A DNA stretch of 43,625 nt from Streptomyces sp. ADI96-02 (GCF_003846185.1 NZ_ML123034.1:2911821-2955445), one strand, 5' to 3'. Counted from the first letter of the stretch, positions 1 to 7,984 are shown. Numbers and translations are program-made. The notes: a model not told the origin generated them from the sequence alone.

Positions 1-106
1 AACGACTCAGGACACTAGGGAAAATCTGGTCCTGTGGCCATTGTCGTGCAGATGATGTCTGTCGGGACAGTCCTTGCTGGGCGAAGCCGCGCCCTCGCCT
101 ATGAGG

Positions 107-589
107 TCAGCGCGCTGCGTGCGGTGCCACCCCGTGTTCCAGGTATGCAGTCATGCCGTTAACACGGGACTCGATGCCAGCGGCGATACGCCTCACCAGG
201 CGGGGGATGGTGAGCTCGGACAGCTCTCCTGCGTCGTGGAAGGCATACCCACGGAGCTCGTCTGTCTGCAGCGCAATGTGCCGACACTCGTCGGCGCCGA
301 GACGGCCCCCGTCGAAGAGGTAGAGGACCTTGTCGCCCTCTCCCGGGTTCGGTGCCCAGTCCACGACGAGCAGGCGCCCGATGGCGGGCCTGATGCCCAG
401 CTCCTCATGGACCTCGCGCACGCAGGCTTGCATGGGGGACTCCCCATGCTCGACGTACCCCCCTGGGATATCGCGGTAGTCCTTGTAGGAGGGCTCGACG
501 AGAAGGACCCGGTCGGCGTCATCGACGAACAGCGCGCCGGCCGCCATGCGCGGGTGGGCCATCTTCGCCTCGTGCTCGTTCTCGGTCAC
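107..589 (-). CDS. NUDIX hydrolase
   Basis: Predicted NUDIX pyrophosphohydrolase of about 160 residues, cleaving a nucleoside-diphosphate-linked substrate that the sequence does not identify. The Nudix box is complete at about residues 44-67: it begins GGYVEHGES, contains REVHEELG, and carries the metal-binding glutamates. I chose the GTG at 589 (VTENEHEAK) because it lies 10 nt after the stop of the upstream regulator. A longer in-frame ATG at 682 would overlap that gene by about 80 bp, and an internal ATG at 562 (MAHPRM) is also possible. No strong Shine-Dalgarno decides between them. It is the downstream partner of the broken XRE regulator on the same strand, so the two were probably one transcript. 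Such regulator/NUDIX/kinase groupings are common in Streptomyces, but the role is inferred. Confidence 0.85.
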   Translation of the reverse strand: MTENEHEAKMAHPRMAAGALFVDDADRVLLVEPSYKDYRDIPGGYVEHGESPMQACVREVHEELGIRPAIGRLLVVDWAPNPGEGDKVLYLFDGGRLGADECRHIALQTDELRGYAFHDAGELSELTIPRLVRRIAAGIESRVNGMTAYLEHGVAPHAAR

Positions 590-599
590 GGGACGGACT

Positions 600-1829
600 C
601 TAACCGCCGACCACGCCGAGTCTGCGAGCCAGGTCTGCCACTGGCTGGGACGGGCGGCCTCTGGTGCCGCGGACCCAGCCAATGACCAGCTCCCGGCTCA
701 GGTAGTGGTGGCGTACCTGTTCCGGCGCGATCTGCTCAGCGTCCAGCAGAGTGGTCAGGGCCTCGTCGGTCCGGTTCCAGGCGCTGAGTGCTCGGGCCAC
801 TTCCAGGCTGTGCCGCACGCGTCGTTCTGTCGGCAAGCCACTGGTGTCAATGCGTTGCCCGAGGTCCGCGGCTATCTGAAGGTCCCCGAGCTCTCCTGCG
901 GTGGCGACACAGTGGATGGACATATTGGTAGGGCCGAAGGCCGTCCACAGATGGTTCGCGTCGGTGCCCAGTCGCTGTGCGGCCTCACCGGCCTCACGGA
1001 GGAAGGTCTGCGTCGTCGCCCGATCCTCTGCCCTGGCTGCCGCCATGGCGCCGGCGAGGAAAAGCGTGCCGTAGACCGAGAGGTATTCGTCATCCGCCGC
1101 GCCCAGGCCAGGCTGCATGGTGTCCGCCGCGTCGTTCGCCAGCTGGATCGCGGCGGTGAATCGGCCGGTGGTCATCAGACAGTGTGTGACCGCTCGGAGG
1201 AGCGAGCCCGTCACTGTGCTCTGACCACTCTGTTGTGCGGCCGCGAGGCCGCGGTCGGCGGCGATCCACGCCAGTTCCGACTCCCCCACCTTCCCCAGCA
1301 CCATGGCCGCACCGTGGTAGGCCAAGGCGAGTTAGGCATACGCCTCCCGGCCTTCGTCCCCCGAGTACACGCGGGAGGCGGTAAGCGCATCGGCCAGAAC
1401 GAGCGGAAGCCGCCGAGTGGCATACCCATAGCGCGACACCTGGTAGGCGTCGAGGGCTTCTTTCACGTTGACCCGGAGATCCTCCAGTGTGGGCGGTTCA
1501 TCGTCGGGTGGGGGCCCGAGCAAGGGTGTGAGCTGCTTGTAGTCCATGAGGGCTTCGCGCAGAGCGGGGACCGTACGGCGCCCGCTGTCGTTCGACCACT
1601 CCATGAGGGTCGGCTCAGAGAGCAGGTCTCCGAGGGAAACGTCGAGCGCCTCGGCGAGTGAGGTGATCACCGAGAGGCGGTCGAGCTCGATCCGGTTGTT
1701 CTCCGCTTTGCTCAGCCAGTCCGTGGTGCGTCCGACGAGGCCGGCCAGGACCTCCTGGGAAAGGCCACGCCGACGTCGGTACCAGGCGACGCGCTCGCCG
1801 ATGGTCAGGTTCTCCGTCATCCCTCGCAT
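600..1829 (-). pseudogene. XRE-family regulator with C-terminal helical domain, interrupted by in-frame TAA
   Basis: Reads as one protein of about 409 codons. An N-terminal XRE helix-turn-helix (TIGERVAWYRRRRGLSQE, then a WLSKAENN recognition region) is followed by a long alpha-helical TPR-like part. At 1332-1334 a TAA stop sits in frame: upstream codons give ...GREAYA, then stop, then LALAYHGAAMVLG... continues in the same frame with no shift. The length and the continuity of the downstream helices suggest a single substitution in a formerly intact gene. The alternative is a 160-residue DNA-binding protein plus a separately started C-terminal part (TTG at 1325). Start candidates are ATG 1829 and ATG 1820; the AGG-rich stretches sit very close to both. 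A perfect inverted repeat lies 31 bp upstream of 1829. A base-call error is possible. Confidence 0.8.
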
Positions 1830-1859
1830 GTCCTGAGCATCACCTCGTGGCCGGAAAGG

Positions 1860-1882
1860 ACCCTGGAAAGTTTTTCCAGGGT
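1860..1882. promoter_or_regulatory. Perfect 10-bp inverted repeat, probable operator
   Basis: ACCCTGGAAA - GTT - TTTCCAGGGT. It lies in the 200-bp gap between the divergent XRE regulator and the phosphotransferase remnant, about 31 bp before the regulator start. Position and symmetry fit an autoregulatory operator for a dimeric XRE protein, possibly controlling both directions. This is inference; a transcribed hairpin is the alternative. Confidence 0.5.
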
Positions 1883-2029
1883 GCTGCGGGACGCCGTACC
1901 TACTGTCGCAGTAGAGCGAGAACGCCGCCGGGCAAAGCCGCCAACTCTGTTTCAACCGGCTGGCTTTGATGATCAGTCCTGCTTCTCGGACGCGAGTAGG
2001 ACACGTCCCGCTGAATGGAGGTGAGGAGG

Positions 2030-2754
2030 GTGTACAGCACGAAGCTGACGGAGTCGGGGATCGTGCCGGAGTTCGGTCCATTCGGACCGGTAGTGCTCAA
2101 GCCGTACTCCAGGACGCGGTTCGCCACGGACGGCCGTGCCTTGCTGAAGGTCTACGTGGGCATCGAGCCCGAGGGCCGACGCCTGCGCGAGGCCACGACG
2201 ATCGAGCGCGCCGCACTCCGGGGTATCTCCGTCCCGGCGATTCTTGCCACGGAAAACGGCGAGGGCAGGTCATGGACAGTGTTCCGCACGGTGGCGGGCA
2301 AGCCGTGCTCGACAGGTACGCCCGAGGCGGCGGAGGAGTACATCGGGCACGTCATGGCGGTGAGCGGCAGGCTCCACCGGCCCACGGCTGGTACCACCCC
2401 GGGCTCCGGCTGGGGAACACCACAAGCCAGCCCTACCTCGTCACGTCAGTTCCTGCTGGATCAGTTCTCCGCCCGCTGCCGCTGGCTGCCCTGGTGGAAG
2501 GTGCTGACCGAACCCTCCGGCCGGGTGTGCCGGCCGGACACGTACCGATCGACCTGCTGACCCGGATGCCGTTCAGCGGCCCGGTCCTCGTCAGGCGCCT
2601 GCTCCTCTGGCTCGATCGCCGTAGGACCCAGGACATCGATCTCGTCTCCACCCACGACATCCGCCGAATCGCCGCCGAGGAACAGGCCGCCCCCGCATAC
2701 AGGTCACTTGCCCAGACGGTCGAGTTCCTCCGCGCCGCCGACGTTCCCCGCTGA
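2030..2754 (+). pseudogene. Phosphotransferase (APH/choline-kinase fold), frameshifted and missing catalytic loop
   Basis: The first part starts at GTG 2030, 9 nt after a strong GGAGG, and reads VYSTKLTESG..., an N-lobe with the nucleotide-binding strand (RALLKVYVGIEPEG) and the hinge-like WTVFRTVAGKP. It continues to WLPWWKVLTE and then runs off frame to a stop at 2560. The natural C-terminal half continues in another frame from about 2510 (LRPGVPAGHVPIDLLTRMPF, then DIDLVSTHDIRRIAAEEQAA) to 2754. Neither frame contains the HGD catalytic loop or the following DW/DF metal motif, which should follow the GPVLV segment near 2590. The gene therefore has a shift near 2505-2525 and probably a deletion of the active-site segment. 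It is divergent from the XRE remnant and upstream of the SAM synthetase on the same strand. Confidence 0.7.
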
Positions 2755-2834
2755 ACCCCTCACCGCACCGCTCGTCCAGGCGTGCTGACGCCTGCGCCCT
2801 TCCCCTTCCGACCACCCCTGAAAGGAAGTTCGTG

Positions 2835-4088
2835 ATGCCTCGTACGAGCACGATCATCGACAACAGCCACCTCGTCATCGACACCGCTATGGCCAGACCG
2901 GACACGACGACCATCGTCGAGCGGAAGGGCCTCGGTCACCCGGACACCCTGGCAGACCACCTCGCCGAGCGGCTGTCCCGCGCCTACAGCCACCACACCG
3001 TCGCATGCTTCGGCGCGGTGTTGCACCACAACTTCGACAAGCTCGCTCTACTCGATGGGGCCAGCGAGGTTCGGTACGGGGCCGGCAGGATGACGGCTCC
3101 CGTACGCGTCCTGGTGAACGGGCGGGCAGCACCCGTGTGTGGGGGCGAGACGATCCCGGTCGAGGAGATCGTCGAGGCCGAGGTCAGGGCCTTCTTCGCG
3201 GAGCGGCTTCCCGAGGTGGCGAACCACCTTGACATCGTCTTCAACATCACCAGCAACTCCATCCCGGGCGCCGTTCTGACGGACGACAGGGTCCCGGACC
3301 GCACGCGCTGGTTCAATCCGCGCTCCGTAGACGACCTCCGCGAGCGGCGGGTGAGGCTGTCGAACGACACCTCGTTGGGAACCGGCTGGGCTCCGGAGAA
3401 TGCATTCGAGTCCTTCGTCCGCGAGCTGGCCAACCACTTCTCCGGGGACAGCGACTTCACCCGCGCCCGCGCATGGTGCGGTTCCGACGTCAAGCTCATG
3501 GGCTACTGGGGCGGTGACCAGGCCGACGTGGTGCTGTGCGTCCCGCAGAAGTCGCGCCATGTCACCAGCCGGGCCGAGTACGTCCGCAACGCGGAGACCG
3601 TCCTGGCCGAGTGCCATCGGATGGCCAACCTGCGGCTACCCGGTGCTCAGGCACGCTTCCGGCTCAACGCCCGTGACGTACCGGAGCGGGACGAGCTGTA
3701 CCTGACGTACACCGGAAGCTCGATCGAGTCGGGGGACGAGGGCGTGGTCGGGCGCGGCAACCGGGTCAACGGGCTGATCACGCCACTGCGGCCGATGAAC
3801 CTGGAGGGTGCCAACGGCAAGAATCCCGTCTACCACGTCGGCAAGCTCTACAATATCGCCGCCCAGCGCCTGGCCGAGCGACTGCACGAGGCAACGAACG
3901 GGCACGCAGAAGTGCACCTGGTCAGCAGCACCACGGGTCAGCGTCTCGATCAGCCGTGGCGCATCCTGGTGCGTCTCTCCGCCCATGACGCCGAGGTCGA
4001 CAAGGTGCAGGCACTCGTCGCGGAGACGCTGGGCGAGTTCCCCGCGCTGACCGACGAGCTGGTCTCCGACGGGATCGTGCTGAGCTGA
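2835..4088 (+). CDS. Archaeal-type S-adenosylmethionine synthetase (methionine adenosyltransferase)
   Basis: Makes S-adenosylmethionine from ATP and methionine. At 417 residues it matches the archaeal MAT family (Pfam AdoMet_Synthase, PF01941), not the bacterial MetK family. Family motifs in order: [10 protein letters not shown] at about 28-37, [16 protein letters not shown] in the middle, and the signature [17 protein letters not shown] followed by [13 protein letters not shown]. The conserved histidine, lysine and aspartate positions all look intact. I chose ATG 2835, with an AAAGGAAG ribosome-binding site 6 nt upstream; the adjacent GTG 2832 is possible. The stop overlaps the start of the next gene (TGATG), so the two are translationally coupled. 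It is the only undamaged gene between two kinase remnants. Streptomyces normally has a separate housekeeping metK, so this is probably a specialised paralogue; a dedicated methylation pathway is inference. Confidence 0.93.
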   Translation: MPRTSTIIDNSHLVIDTAMARPDTTTIVERKGLGHPDTLADHLAERLSRAYSHHTVACFGAVLHHNFDKLALLDGASEVRYGAGRMTAPVRVLVNGRAAPVCGGETIPVEEIVEAEVRAFFAERLPEVANHLDIVFNITSNSIPGAVLTDDRVPDRTRWFNPRSVDDLRERRVRLSNDTSLGTGWAPENAFESFVRELANHFSGDSDFTRARAWCGSDVKLMGYWGGDQADVVLCVPQKSRHVTSRAEYVRNAETVLAECHRMANLRLPGAQARFRLNARDVPERDELYLTYTGSSIESGDEGVVGRGNRVNGLITPLRPMNLEGANGKNPVYHVGKLYNIAAQRLAERLHEATNGHAEVHLVSSTTGQRLDQPWRILVRLSAHDAEVDKVQALVAETLGEFPALTDELVSDGIVLS

Positions 4089-4456
4089 TGACGAAGCGGA
4101 CGCTCGGAGAGATCCCCGCCGGCTGCCGGCAGCGATTGCTCGCGCACTACGGGCCCTCCGCCCAGCGGTGGCTCGACGCCGCCCCGGGGCGGCTGGCGCA
4201 AGCGGCGAAGCGCTGGAAGCTGACCCTCACCGCCTATCACGACGCCGGACACGCCTCGGTGATCGCGACGGCGACCTGCCTCGACGGGCGTCCGCTCCTT
4301 CTCAAGGCATGGCTCGACCCCGCCCGCTACCACCGCGAGGTGGACGCGCTGCGCCTCTGGGCCGGTGGACCGACCATCGGTGTCGTGGAAGCCGCTGATG
4401 ACCTGGCCGTGGCGGCCCTCGAACTCGTCGGCGTCTGGACGACGACGCCACCGTGA
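4088..4456 (+). pseudogene. Truncated aminoglycoside (APH(6)-like) phosphotransferase
   Basis: Encodes 122 residues that correspond to the N-terminal lobe of aminoglycoside/hydroxyurea phosphotransferases of the streptomycin 6-kinase type. Recognisable parts are a helical start (CRQRLLAHYGPSAQRWLDA), the nucleotide-binding strand RPLLLKAWLDPARYHREVDAL, and AADDLAVAALELVG. Full-length relatives are about 280-300 residues with an HGD catalytic loop. Here the reading frame ends in VWTTTPP and a stop, and no downstream frame restores the C-lobe. The start ATG overlaps the SAM synthetase stop as TGATG. The protein cannot be an active kinase as written. Whether the short product has a role is unknown. 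Confidence 0.7.
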
Positions 4457-4642
4457 TGTGTCTGGACTGGTACGGCACCAAGTCCACCCGCCGCGACGCG
4501 GACCACGGCGCCGACGTCTCCGAAGCTTCCCCGACGGCAGGACAGCACACCTCTCCCTCACCGGCCGCAGGACCTCGAAGCTGAAGGTGCCCGGCCTCAT
4601 GCCCGTAACGCAGCGCGGGAGGGCCTGCCAATGTTTGACGAA

Positions 4643-4648
4643 TATAAT
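4643..4648 (+). promoter_or_regulatory. TATAAT -10 element, probable leaderless promoter
   Basis: A perfect TATAAT ends 7 nt before the ATG at 4656, and no Shine-Dalgarno is present between them. The expected transcription start therefore falls at or one base before the start codon, giving a leaderless mRNA, which is common in Streptomyces. No convincing -35 box is seen 17 bp upstream. Confidence 0.5.
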
Positions 4649-4655
4649 CGGCCCT

Positions 4656-5015
4656 ATGTCGAAGCCTGACGCGCTGCTTGTTGACGTTGCCGCCCTGGTG
4701 GAATCCGGGCGCAGCAATCAGATGGCCCTGACCGTGGTCGCCGGTGGAGCTGTCATCACGGGCCGGCTGGCACCCGAGGCCGTCTGGAGGCAGCGGGTGT
4801 CGGAGGTCCTTGCGGACTCGGCCCGCCTAAGCGACTTCTCCGCCACGTTCACCGCCGCTGCACCCGAGGAAGGGCCGCCCACGCACCTGCACTTCCACGT
4901 GGCGCGGATTCTGCAGGGCACGGTGGGGATCCCGGAGACGGGCGGGATGTACCGGGTCGCGATCGAGGACGTCAGCGCCTGGACGATGGGCGACTTCAGC
5001 TACTCCGACCACTGA
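4656..5015 (+). CDS. Small GvpU-like protein
   Basis: A 119-residue soluble protein. The pattern of a central beta-hairpin (MALTVVAGGAVITGRL), an amphipathic helix (VWRQRVSEVLAD), a charged loop, a THLHFHVARIL strand and a final YRVAIEDVSAWTMGDFS resembles the gas-vesicle accessory family GvpU. I recognised this from memory of the family layout, so the assignment is tentative. No other gas vesicle genes lie in this window, so a gas-vesicle role is not supported and 'conserved small protein of unknown function' is the safe reading. The start is set by the TATAAT element 7 nt upstream. A bidirectional terminator follows at 5047-5085. Confidence 0.7.
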   Translation: MSKPDALLVDVAALVESGRSNQMALTVVAGGAVITGRLAPEAVWRQRVSEVLADSARLSDFSATFTAAAPEEGPPTHLHFHVARILQGTVGIPETGGMYRVAIEDVSAWTMGDFSYSDH

Positions 5016-5046
5016 GACACTGCCGGGCCGGACTGCTCCAGCACAC

Positions 5047-5085
5047 GGTGAGGGGCCGCCCGGATGTTCCGGACGGCCCCTCACC
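5047..5085. terminator. Bidirectional hairpin terminator
   Basis: Outer arms GGTGAGGGGCCG (5047-5058) and CGGCCCCTCACC (5074-5085) pair perfectly, with an inner CCGGA/TCCGG stem. It lies between convergent genes ending at 5015 (+) and 5119 (-) and can serve both. Confidence 0.75.
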
Positions 5086-5118
5086 ACTGCTTGCCGGCGG
5101 CTCACGCCTGCCCGTCGC

Positions 5119-5430
5119 TCAAGCGGCCACAGGCGCGCCGAGCATCGCGGATGCCTGTTGCAAAGGATTGAGAACGCGAGTGGGTGCCGGGGCCGGGGCC
5201 AGGTCGCGGCAGGTGAAGCCGAGCTGGGTCATGGCCCGCAGTACTTCTCCTGCGCTGAAGTCGCGGCGGTCCTGGCGTGTGATGACCTGTCCGACCTGTT
5301 TGACGGGGTAGGTCCGTCGGCCGATGATCACGGACTCGCCGGGAGCGTGCTCGGGCTTGATGCCCTTCATCGATTCCAGGACGCCGCTCCTGGTGAGGTC
5401 GAACGGGAAGCGGGCGATGACACAGCGCAT
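5119..5430 (-). CDS. Conserved hypothetical protein, last gene of the helicase operon
   Basis: A 103-residue basic protein beginning MRCVIARFPFDLTRSGVLES. It is rich in short conserved blocks (IIGRRTYPVKQVGQVITRQDRRDFSAGEV, which spans about residues 40-68) and ends in an Ala/Pro-rich tail. I recognise it as the type of small conserved protein that sits near DEAD-box helicase and cspA genes in Streptomyces, but no function is known to me. It starts at ATG 5430 with a TGAGG just upstream and follows the CBS protein by 56 nt on the same strand. That makes it the third gene of a probable helicase-CBS-small protein operon, ending at the 5047-5085 terminator. An RNA-related role is inferred from context only. 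Confidence 0.75.
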   Translation of the reverse strand: MRCVIARFPFDLTRSGVLESMKGIKPEHAPGESVIIGRRTYPVKQVGQVITRQDRRDFSAGEVLRAMTQLGFTCRDLAPAPAPTRVLNPLQQASAMLGAPVAA

Positions 5431-5486
5431 GATGCCTCACAGGGAGAGGAACGAAGAGGGAGTGGTTCTGCCGCGGATGGGACGGC

Positions 5487-5891
5487 TCAGCGGGCGAGGG
5501 CGAGGACGCCCAGGGCGCTGCCGTGTTCGTCGACCACGGGCAGGGCATCGACGTCGCTGTAGCGCATCATGTGCCCGGCTTCGGCCATGGTGGTCACGGG
5601 CGAGGTGAACGGCCCTCGGTCGCCGAGGATGTCCCGCAGCCGGCCCCTGTCCGAGTACGCGGAACCGTCACGAGCTGCTGCAAGCTGGGTGTGGGTGACC
5701 AGTCCGGTACACCGGCCGCTGTCGTCGCAGACAAGCAGATGCCCGGTGCGGGCACTGGCCATGACGGACAGGGCCACCTCGACGGTCATGTCATCACATA
5801 CCTGCGGCCCGGCGGTGTCCATGGCATCGGCGACCGTCCTGCCTACGGCAGTGGCATTCGTCGTGCGGGGCTGCATCTGGACGAGCGTCAA
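5487..5891 (-). CDS. CBS-domain protein
   Basis: A 134-residue protein made of two CBS motifs: about 15-65 (TVADAMDTAGPQVCDDMTV... TGHLLVCDDSG) and about 75-130 (ending VDALPVVDEHGSALGVLAL). A tandem pair folds as a Bateman module that usually binds adenine nucleotides. There is no attached enzyme or channel domain, so it is a stand-alone sensor. The start is the TTG at 5891, decided by a perfect AGGAGG (5898-5903 on this strand) placed 6 nt upstream. The next in-frame ATG (5876) has no such site. It lies 46 nt downstream of the DEAD-box helicase and is probably co-transcribed with it. A role in tuning the helicase group to energy state is speculation. Confidence 0.85.
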   Translation of the reverse strand: MTLVQMQPRTTNATAVGRTVADAMDTAGPQVCDDMTVEVALSVMASARTGHLLVCDDSGRCTGLVTHTQLAAARDGSAYSDRGRLRDILGDRGPFTSPVTTMAEAGHMMRYSDVDALPVVDEHGSALGVLALAR

Positions 5892-5937
5892 AAGGTGCCT
5901 CCTGCAGCGGTGGGTGAGTTTCCGGATCACGGAGTTC

Positions 5938-7455
5938 TCAGGCTGCGGCGTCGAAGGAGGACTGATGTGCGGTCACGCGCCGGGCCGCGGAGGCGGGGCT
6001 GCGCCGGCCGCGAGAGGATGCGCTGCGGCTGCGCTCACGCCGCGCGACTACCGGCGCGGTGATCGTCACAGGAATGCCGGAGGGGGCCTGGGCGCCGGTG
6101 ATGCGGCCGAGTGCCTCTTCGCCGGAGCGAACCTGGGTGGTCTGGGGCACGATGCCGGCGGCGGTCATGAGGCGGGTCATGTCGCGGCGCTGGTTGGGTG
6201 TGACCAGCGTGACGACGCTGCCGGACTCCCCTGCCCGCGCGGTTCGGCCGCCGCGGTGAAGGTAGTCCTTGTGGTCGGTCGGCGGGTCGACGTTGACGAC
6301 GAGGTCGAGGTTGTCGACGTGGATGCCGCGCGCGGCGACGTTCGTGGCCACGAGCACGGTGACGTGCCCGGCCTTGAACTGGGTGAGGGTCCGGGTGCGC
6401 TGGGACTGCGCCTTCCCGCCGTGCAGTGCGGCGGCCCTCACACCGCTGGCCAGCAGGTGGTCGGTGAGCTTGTCCACGGCCCGCTTGGTGTCCAGGAACA
6501 TGATCACCCGGCCGTCGCGGGCGGCGATCTCGGTGGTCGTACGGTTCTTGTCCGCGCCGTGCACGTGGAGCACGTGGTGCTCCATCGTGGTGACCGCACC
6601 GGCGGAGGGGTCGACGGAGTGGACGACCGGGTCGGTGAGGTAGCGGCGGACCAGGCGGTCGACGTTACGGTCCAGGGTGGCGGAGAACAGCATCCGCTGG
6701 CCCTCGGGGCGGACCTGGTCCAGAAGCTCGGTGACCTGGGGCATGAAGCCCATGTCGGCCATCTGGTCGGCCTCGTCCAGGACGGTGATCGCGACCTGGT
6801 TCAGCTGGCAGTCACCACGGTCGATGAGGTCCTTGAGCCGGCCCGGCGTCGCCACGACGACCTCGGCTCCGCCGCGCAGTGCGTTGGCCTGCCTCCCGAT
6901 CGACATGCCGCCGACGACGGTGGCCATACGCAGCCTCACAGAACGGGCGTAGGGGGCCAGGGCGTCGGTAACCTGCTGGGCCAGCTCACGCGTCGGCACG
7001 AGGACCAGGGCCAGCGGCTGACGGGGCTCGGCCCGCTGACCGGCGGTGCGAGCCAGCAGGGCCAGTCCGAAGGCGAGGGTCTTGCCGGAGCCGGTGCGCC
7101 CGCGTCCCAGGGCGTCGCGGCCCGCGAGGGTGTTGGGCAGGGTCGCCCCCTGGATCGGGAACGGGACGCTCACACCCTGCGCGGTCAGCGCCGCCAGCAG
7201 CTGCGCCGGCATGTCGAGGTCGGCGAACGCCTCGACGGCGGGAAGCGCGGGAGTGACCGTGACCGGCAGGGCGAACTCGCCCTGGACCGCGGCGGGCCGC
7301 CGCCCCTGGCCACCCGAGCGACCCGAACCGCCGGAACGGGCCGGGGCAGCGGAACGGGTCGGGACGGTCGAGTTGAAGCGGCTACCGCCCCGGCCGGAGT
7401 CGGCGGTACGGCTGCGGGCACGGGAAGAGCGATTGTTCGTACGTGTGGGGTTCAT
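5938..7455 (-). CDS. DEAD-box ATP-dependent RNA helicase
   Basis: A 505-residue RNA helicase of the RhlE/CsdA type. Visible motifs: motif I GRGRTGSGKT (117-126), Ia PTRELAQ (154-160), DEAD (227-230), SAT (258-260), VATNVAARGIHV (369-380) and motif VI HRGGRTARAG (400-409). The first about 60 and last about 60 residues are basic, Ser/Arg/Gly-rich and probably unstructured RNA-binding tails. The start ATG 7455 has GGAAGG 6 nt upstream. That site is the 3' arm of a perfect 12-bp hairpin (7464-7490), so translation may be gated. It heads an operon with the CBS protein and a small conserved protein, downstream of cspA. Cold-shock RNA remodelling is the likely role, from family and neighbours. Confidence 0.95.
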   Translation of the reverse strand: MNPTRTNNRSSRARSRTADSGRGGSRFNSTVPTRSAAPARSGGSGRSGGQGRRPAAVQGEFALPVTVTPALPAVEAFADLDMPAQLLAALTAQGVSVPFPIQGATLPNTLAGRDALGRGRTGSGKTLAFGLALLARTAGQRAEPRQPLALVLVPTRELAQQVTDALAPYARSVRLRMATVVGGMSIGRQANALRGGAEVVVATPGRLKDLIDRGDCQLNQVAITVLDEADQMADMGFMPQVTELLDQVRPEGQRMLFSATLDRNVDRLVRRYLTDPVVHSVDPSAGAVTTMEHHVLHVHGADKNRTTTEIAARDGRVIMFLDTKRAVDKLTDHLLASGVRAAALHGGKAQSQRTRTLTQFKAGHVTVLVATNVAARGIHVDNLDLVVNVDPPTDHKDYLHRGGRTARAGESGSVVTLVTPNQRRDMTRLMTAAGIVPQTTQVRSGEEALGRITGAQAPSGIPVTITAPVVARRERSRSASSRGRRSPASAARRVTAHQSSFDAAA

Positions 7456-7725
7456 TCAGAACCTTCCTTGATACGGCACGTATCAAGGAATTCCCGCAGC
7501 GGAAGAACAGCGCGGGGAATCACAAGAACGGGCCGAGCAGAATGGAGAATCAAATAAGACCTGCGGTTGATCCCGGGTTGGGAGGCAGGCCATGGAACGG
7601 GCGACGCCATAGGGGCGAGGAATCCAGTTCCACCGGTAGGCGGGACTCGAAAGGAATGGGCAGCGAGAAAACTAGGCGGGCGGGGGTTTCACCGCAGGTG
7701 GCACCACTCCGGGGGAATGCCCGGA
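7456..7725 (-). other. Helicase leader and promoter region, no gene
   Basis: The cspA-helicase gap runs from 7456 to 7780 (325 bp). Beyond the cspA terminator it holds the presumed promoter and leader of the helicase operon. No coding frame with family resemblance is present on either strand. Apart from the RBS hairpin I see no further clear structure. Confidence 0.5.
7464..7490 (-). promoter_or_regulatory. Leader hairpin sequestering the helicase ribosome-binding site
   Basis: In mRNA sense, TTCCTTGATACG - TGC - CGTATCAAGGAA: a perfect 12-bp stem with a 3-nt loop. It is followed by GG, then TTCTGA and the helicase ATG at 7455. The AAGGAAGG Shine-Dalgarno lies mostly within the 3' arm. It could act as a translational switch (temperature, helicase or protein dependent) or be a DNA operator with the same symmetry. 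Confidence 0.65.
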
Positions 7726-7761
7726 GCTGGGGTCCGCACCCCGAAGGATGCGGGCCCCAGC
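7726..7761 (-). terminator. cspA terminator
   Basis: A 13-bp stem, GCTGGGGTCCGCA / TGCGGGCCCCAGC, with one G-T pair and a 10-nt loop, 20 nt downstream of the cspA stop. It separates cspA from the helicase operon on the same strand. Confidence 0.75.
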
Positions 7762-7780
7762 CACGAAGTACGCGTCAGCG

Positions 7781-7984
7781 TCAGGCGGGAACGATGTTCT
7801 CGGCCGTCGGGCCCTTCTGGCCCGGTGCGATGTCGAAGGTGACCTTCTGGCCTTCGATCAGCTCACGGAAGCCCTGGGCGGCTATGTTCGAGAAGTGGGC
7901 GAACACGTCAGCGCCGCCACCGTCCTGCTCGATGAAACCGAAACCTTTGGCTGCGTTGAACCACTTCACAGTGCCTGACGCCAT
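7781..7984 (-). CDS. Cold-shock protein, CspA family
   Basis: A 67-residue cold-shock domain protein binding single-stranded nucleic acid as an RNA chaperone. It begins [23 protein letters not shown]1 is KGFGFI and RNP2 is VFAHFS (alanine in place of the more usual valine). Length and sequence are typical of Streptomyces CspA-type proteins. The start ATG 7984 has AAGGAG 7 nt upstream. An untranslated stretch of several hundred bases precedes it, as is usual for regulated csp genes, and a strong terminator follows. The helicase operon lies immediately downstream. Confidence 0.96.
   Translation of the reverse strand: MASGTVKWFNAAKGFGFIEQDGGGADVFAHFSNIAAQGFRELIEGQKVTFDIAPGQKGPTAENIVPA

Noticed and set aside
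2755..2834. Possible SAM riboswitch upstream of the SAM synthetase
   Set aside because: Only 80 nt are available, and I see none of the paired, kink-turn-bearing architecture of known SAM riboswitches. Not excluded by computation; an Rfam scan would decide.
4455..4583. Short frame starting MCLDWYGTKSTRRD after the truncated kinase
   Set aside because: Too short, no ribosome-binding site, and not a continuation of the kinase C-lobe.
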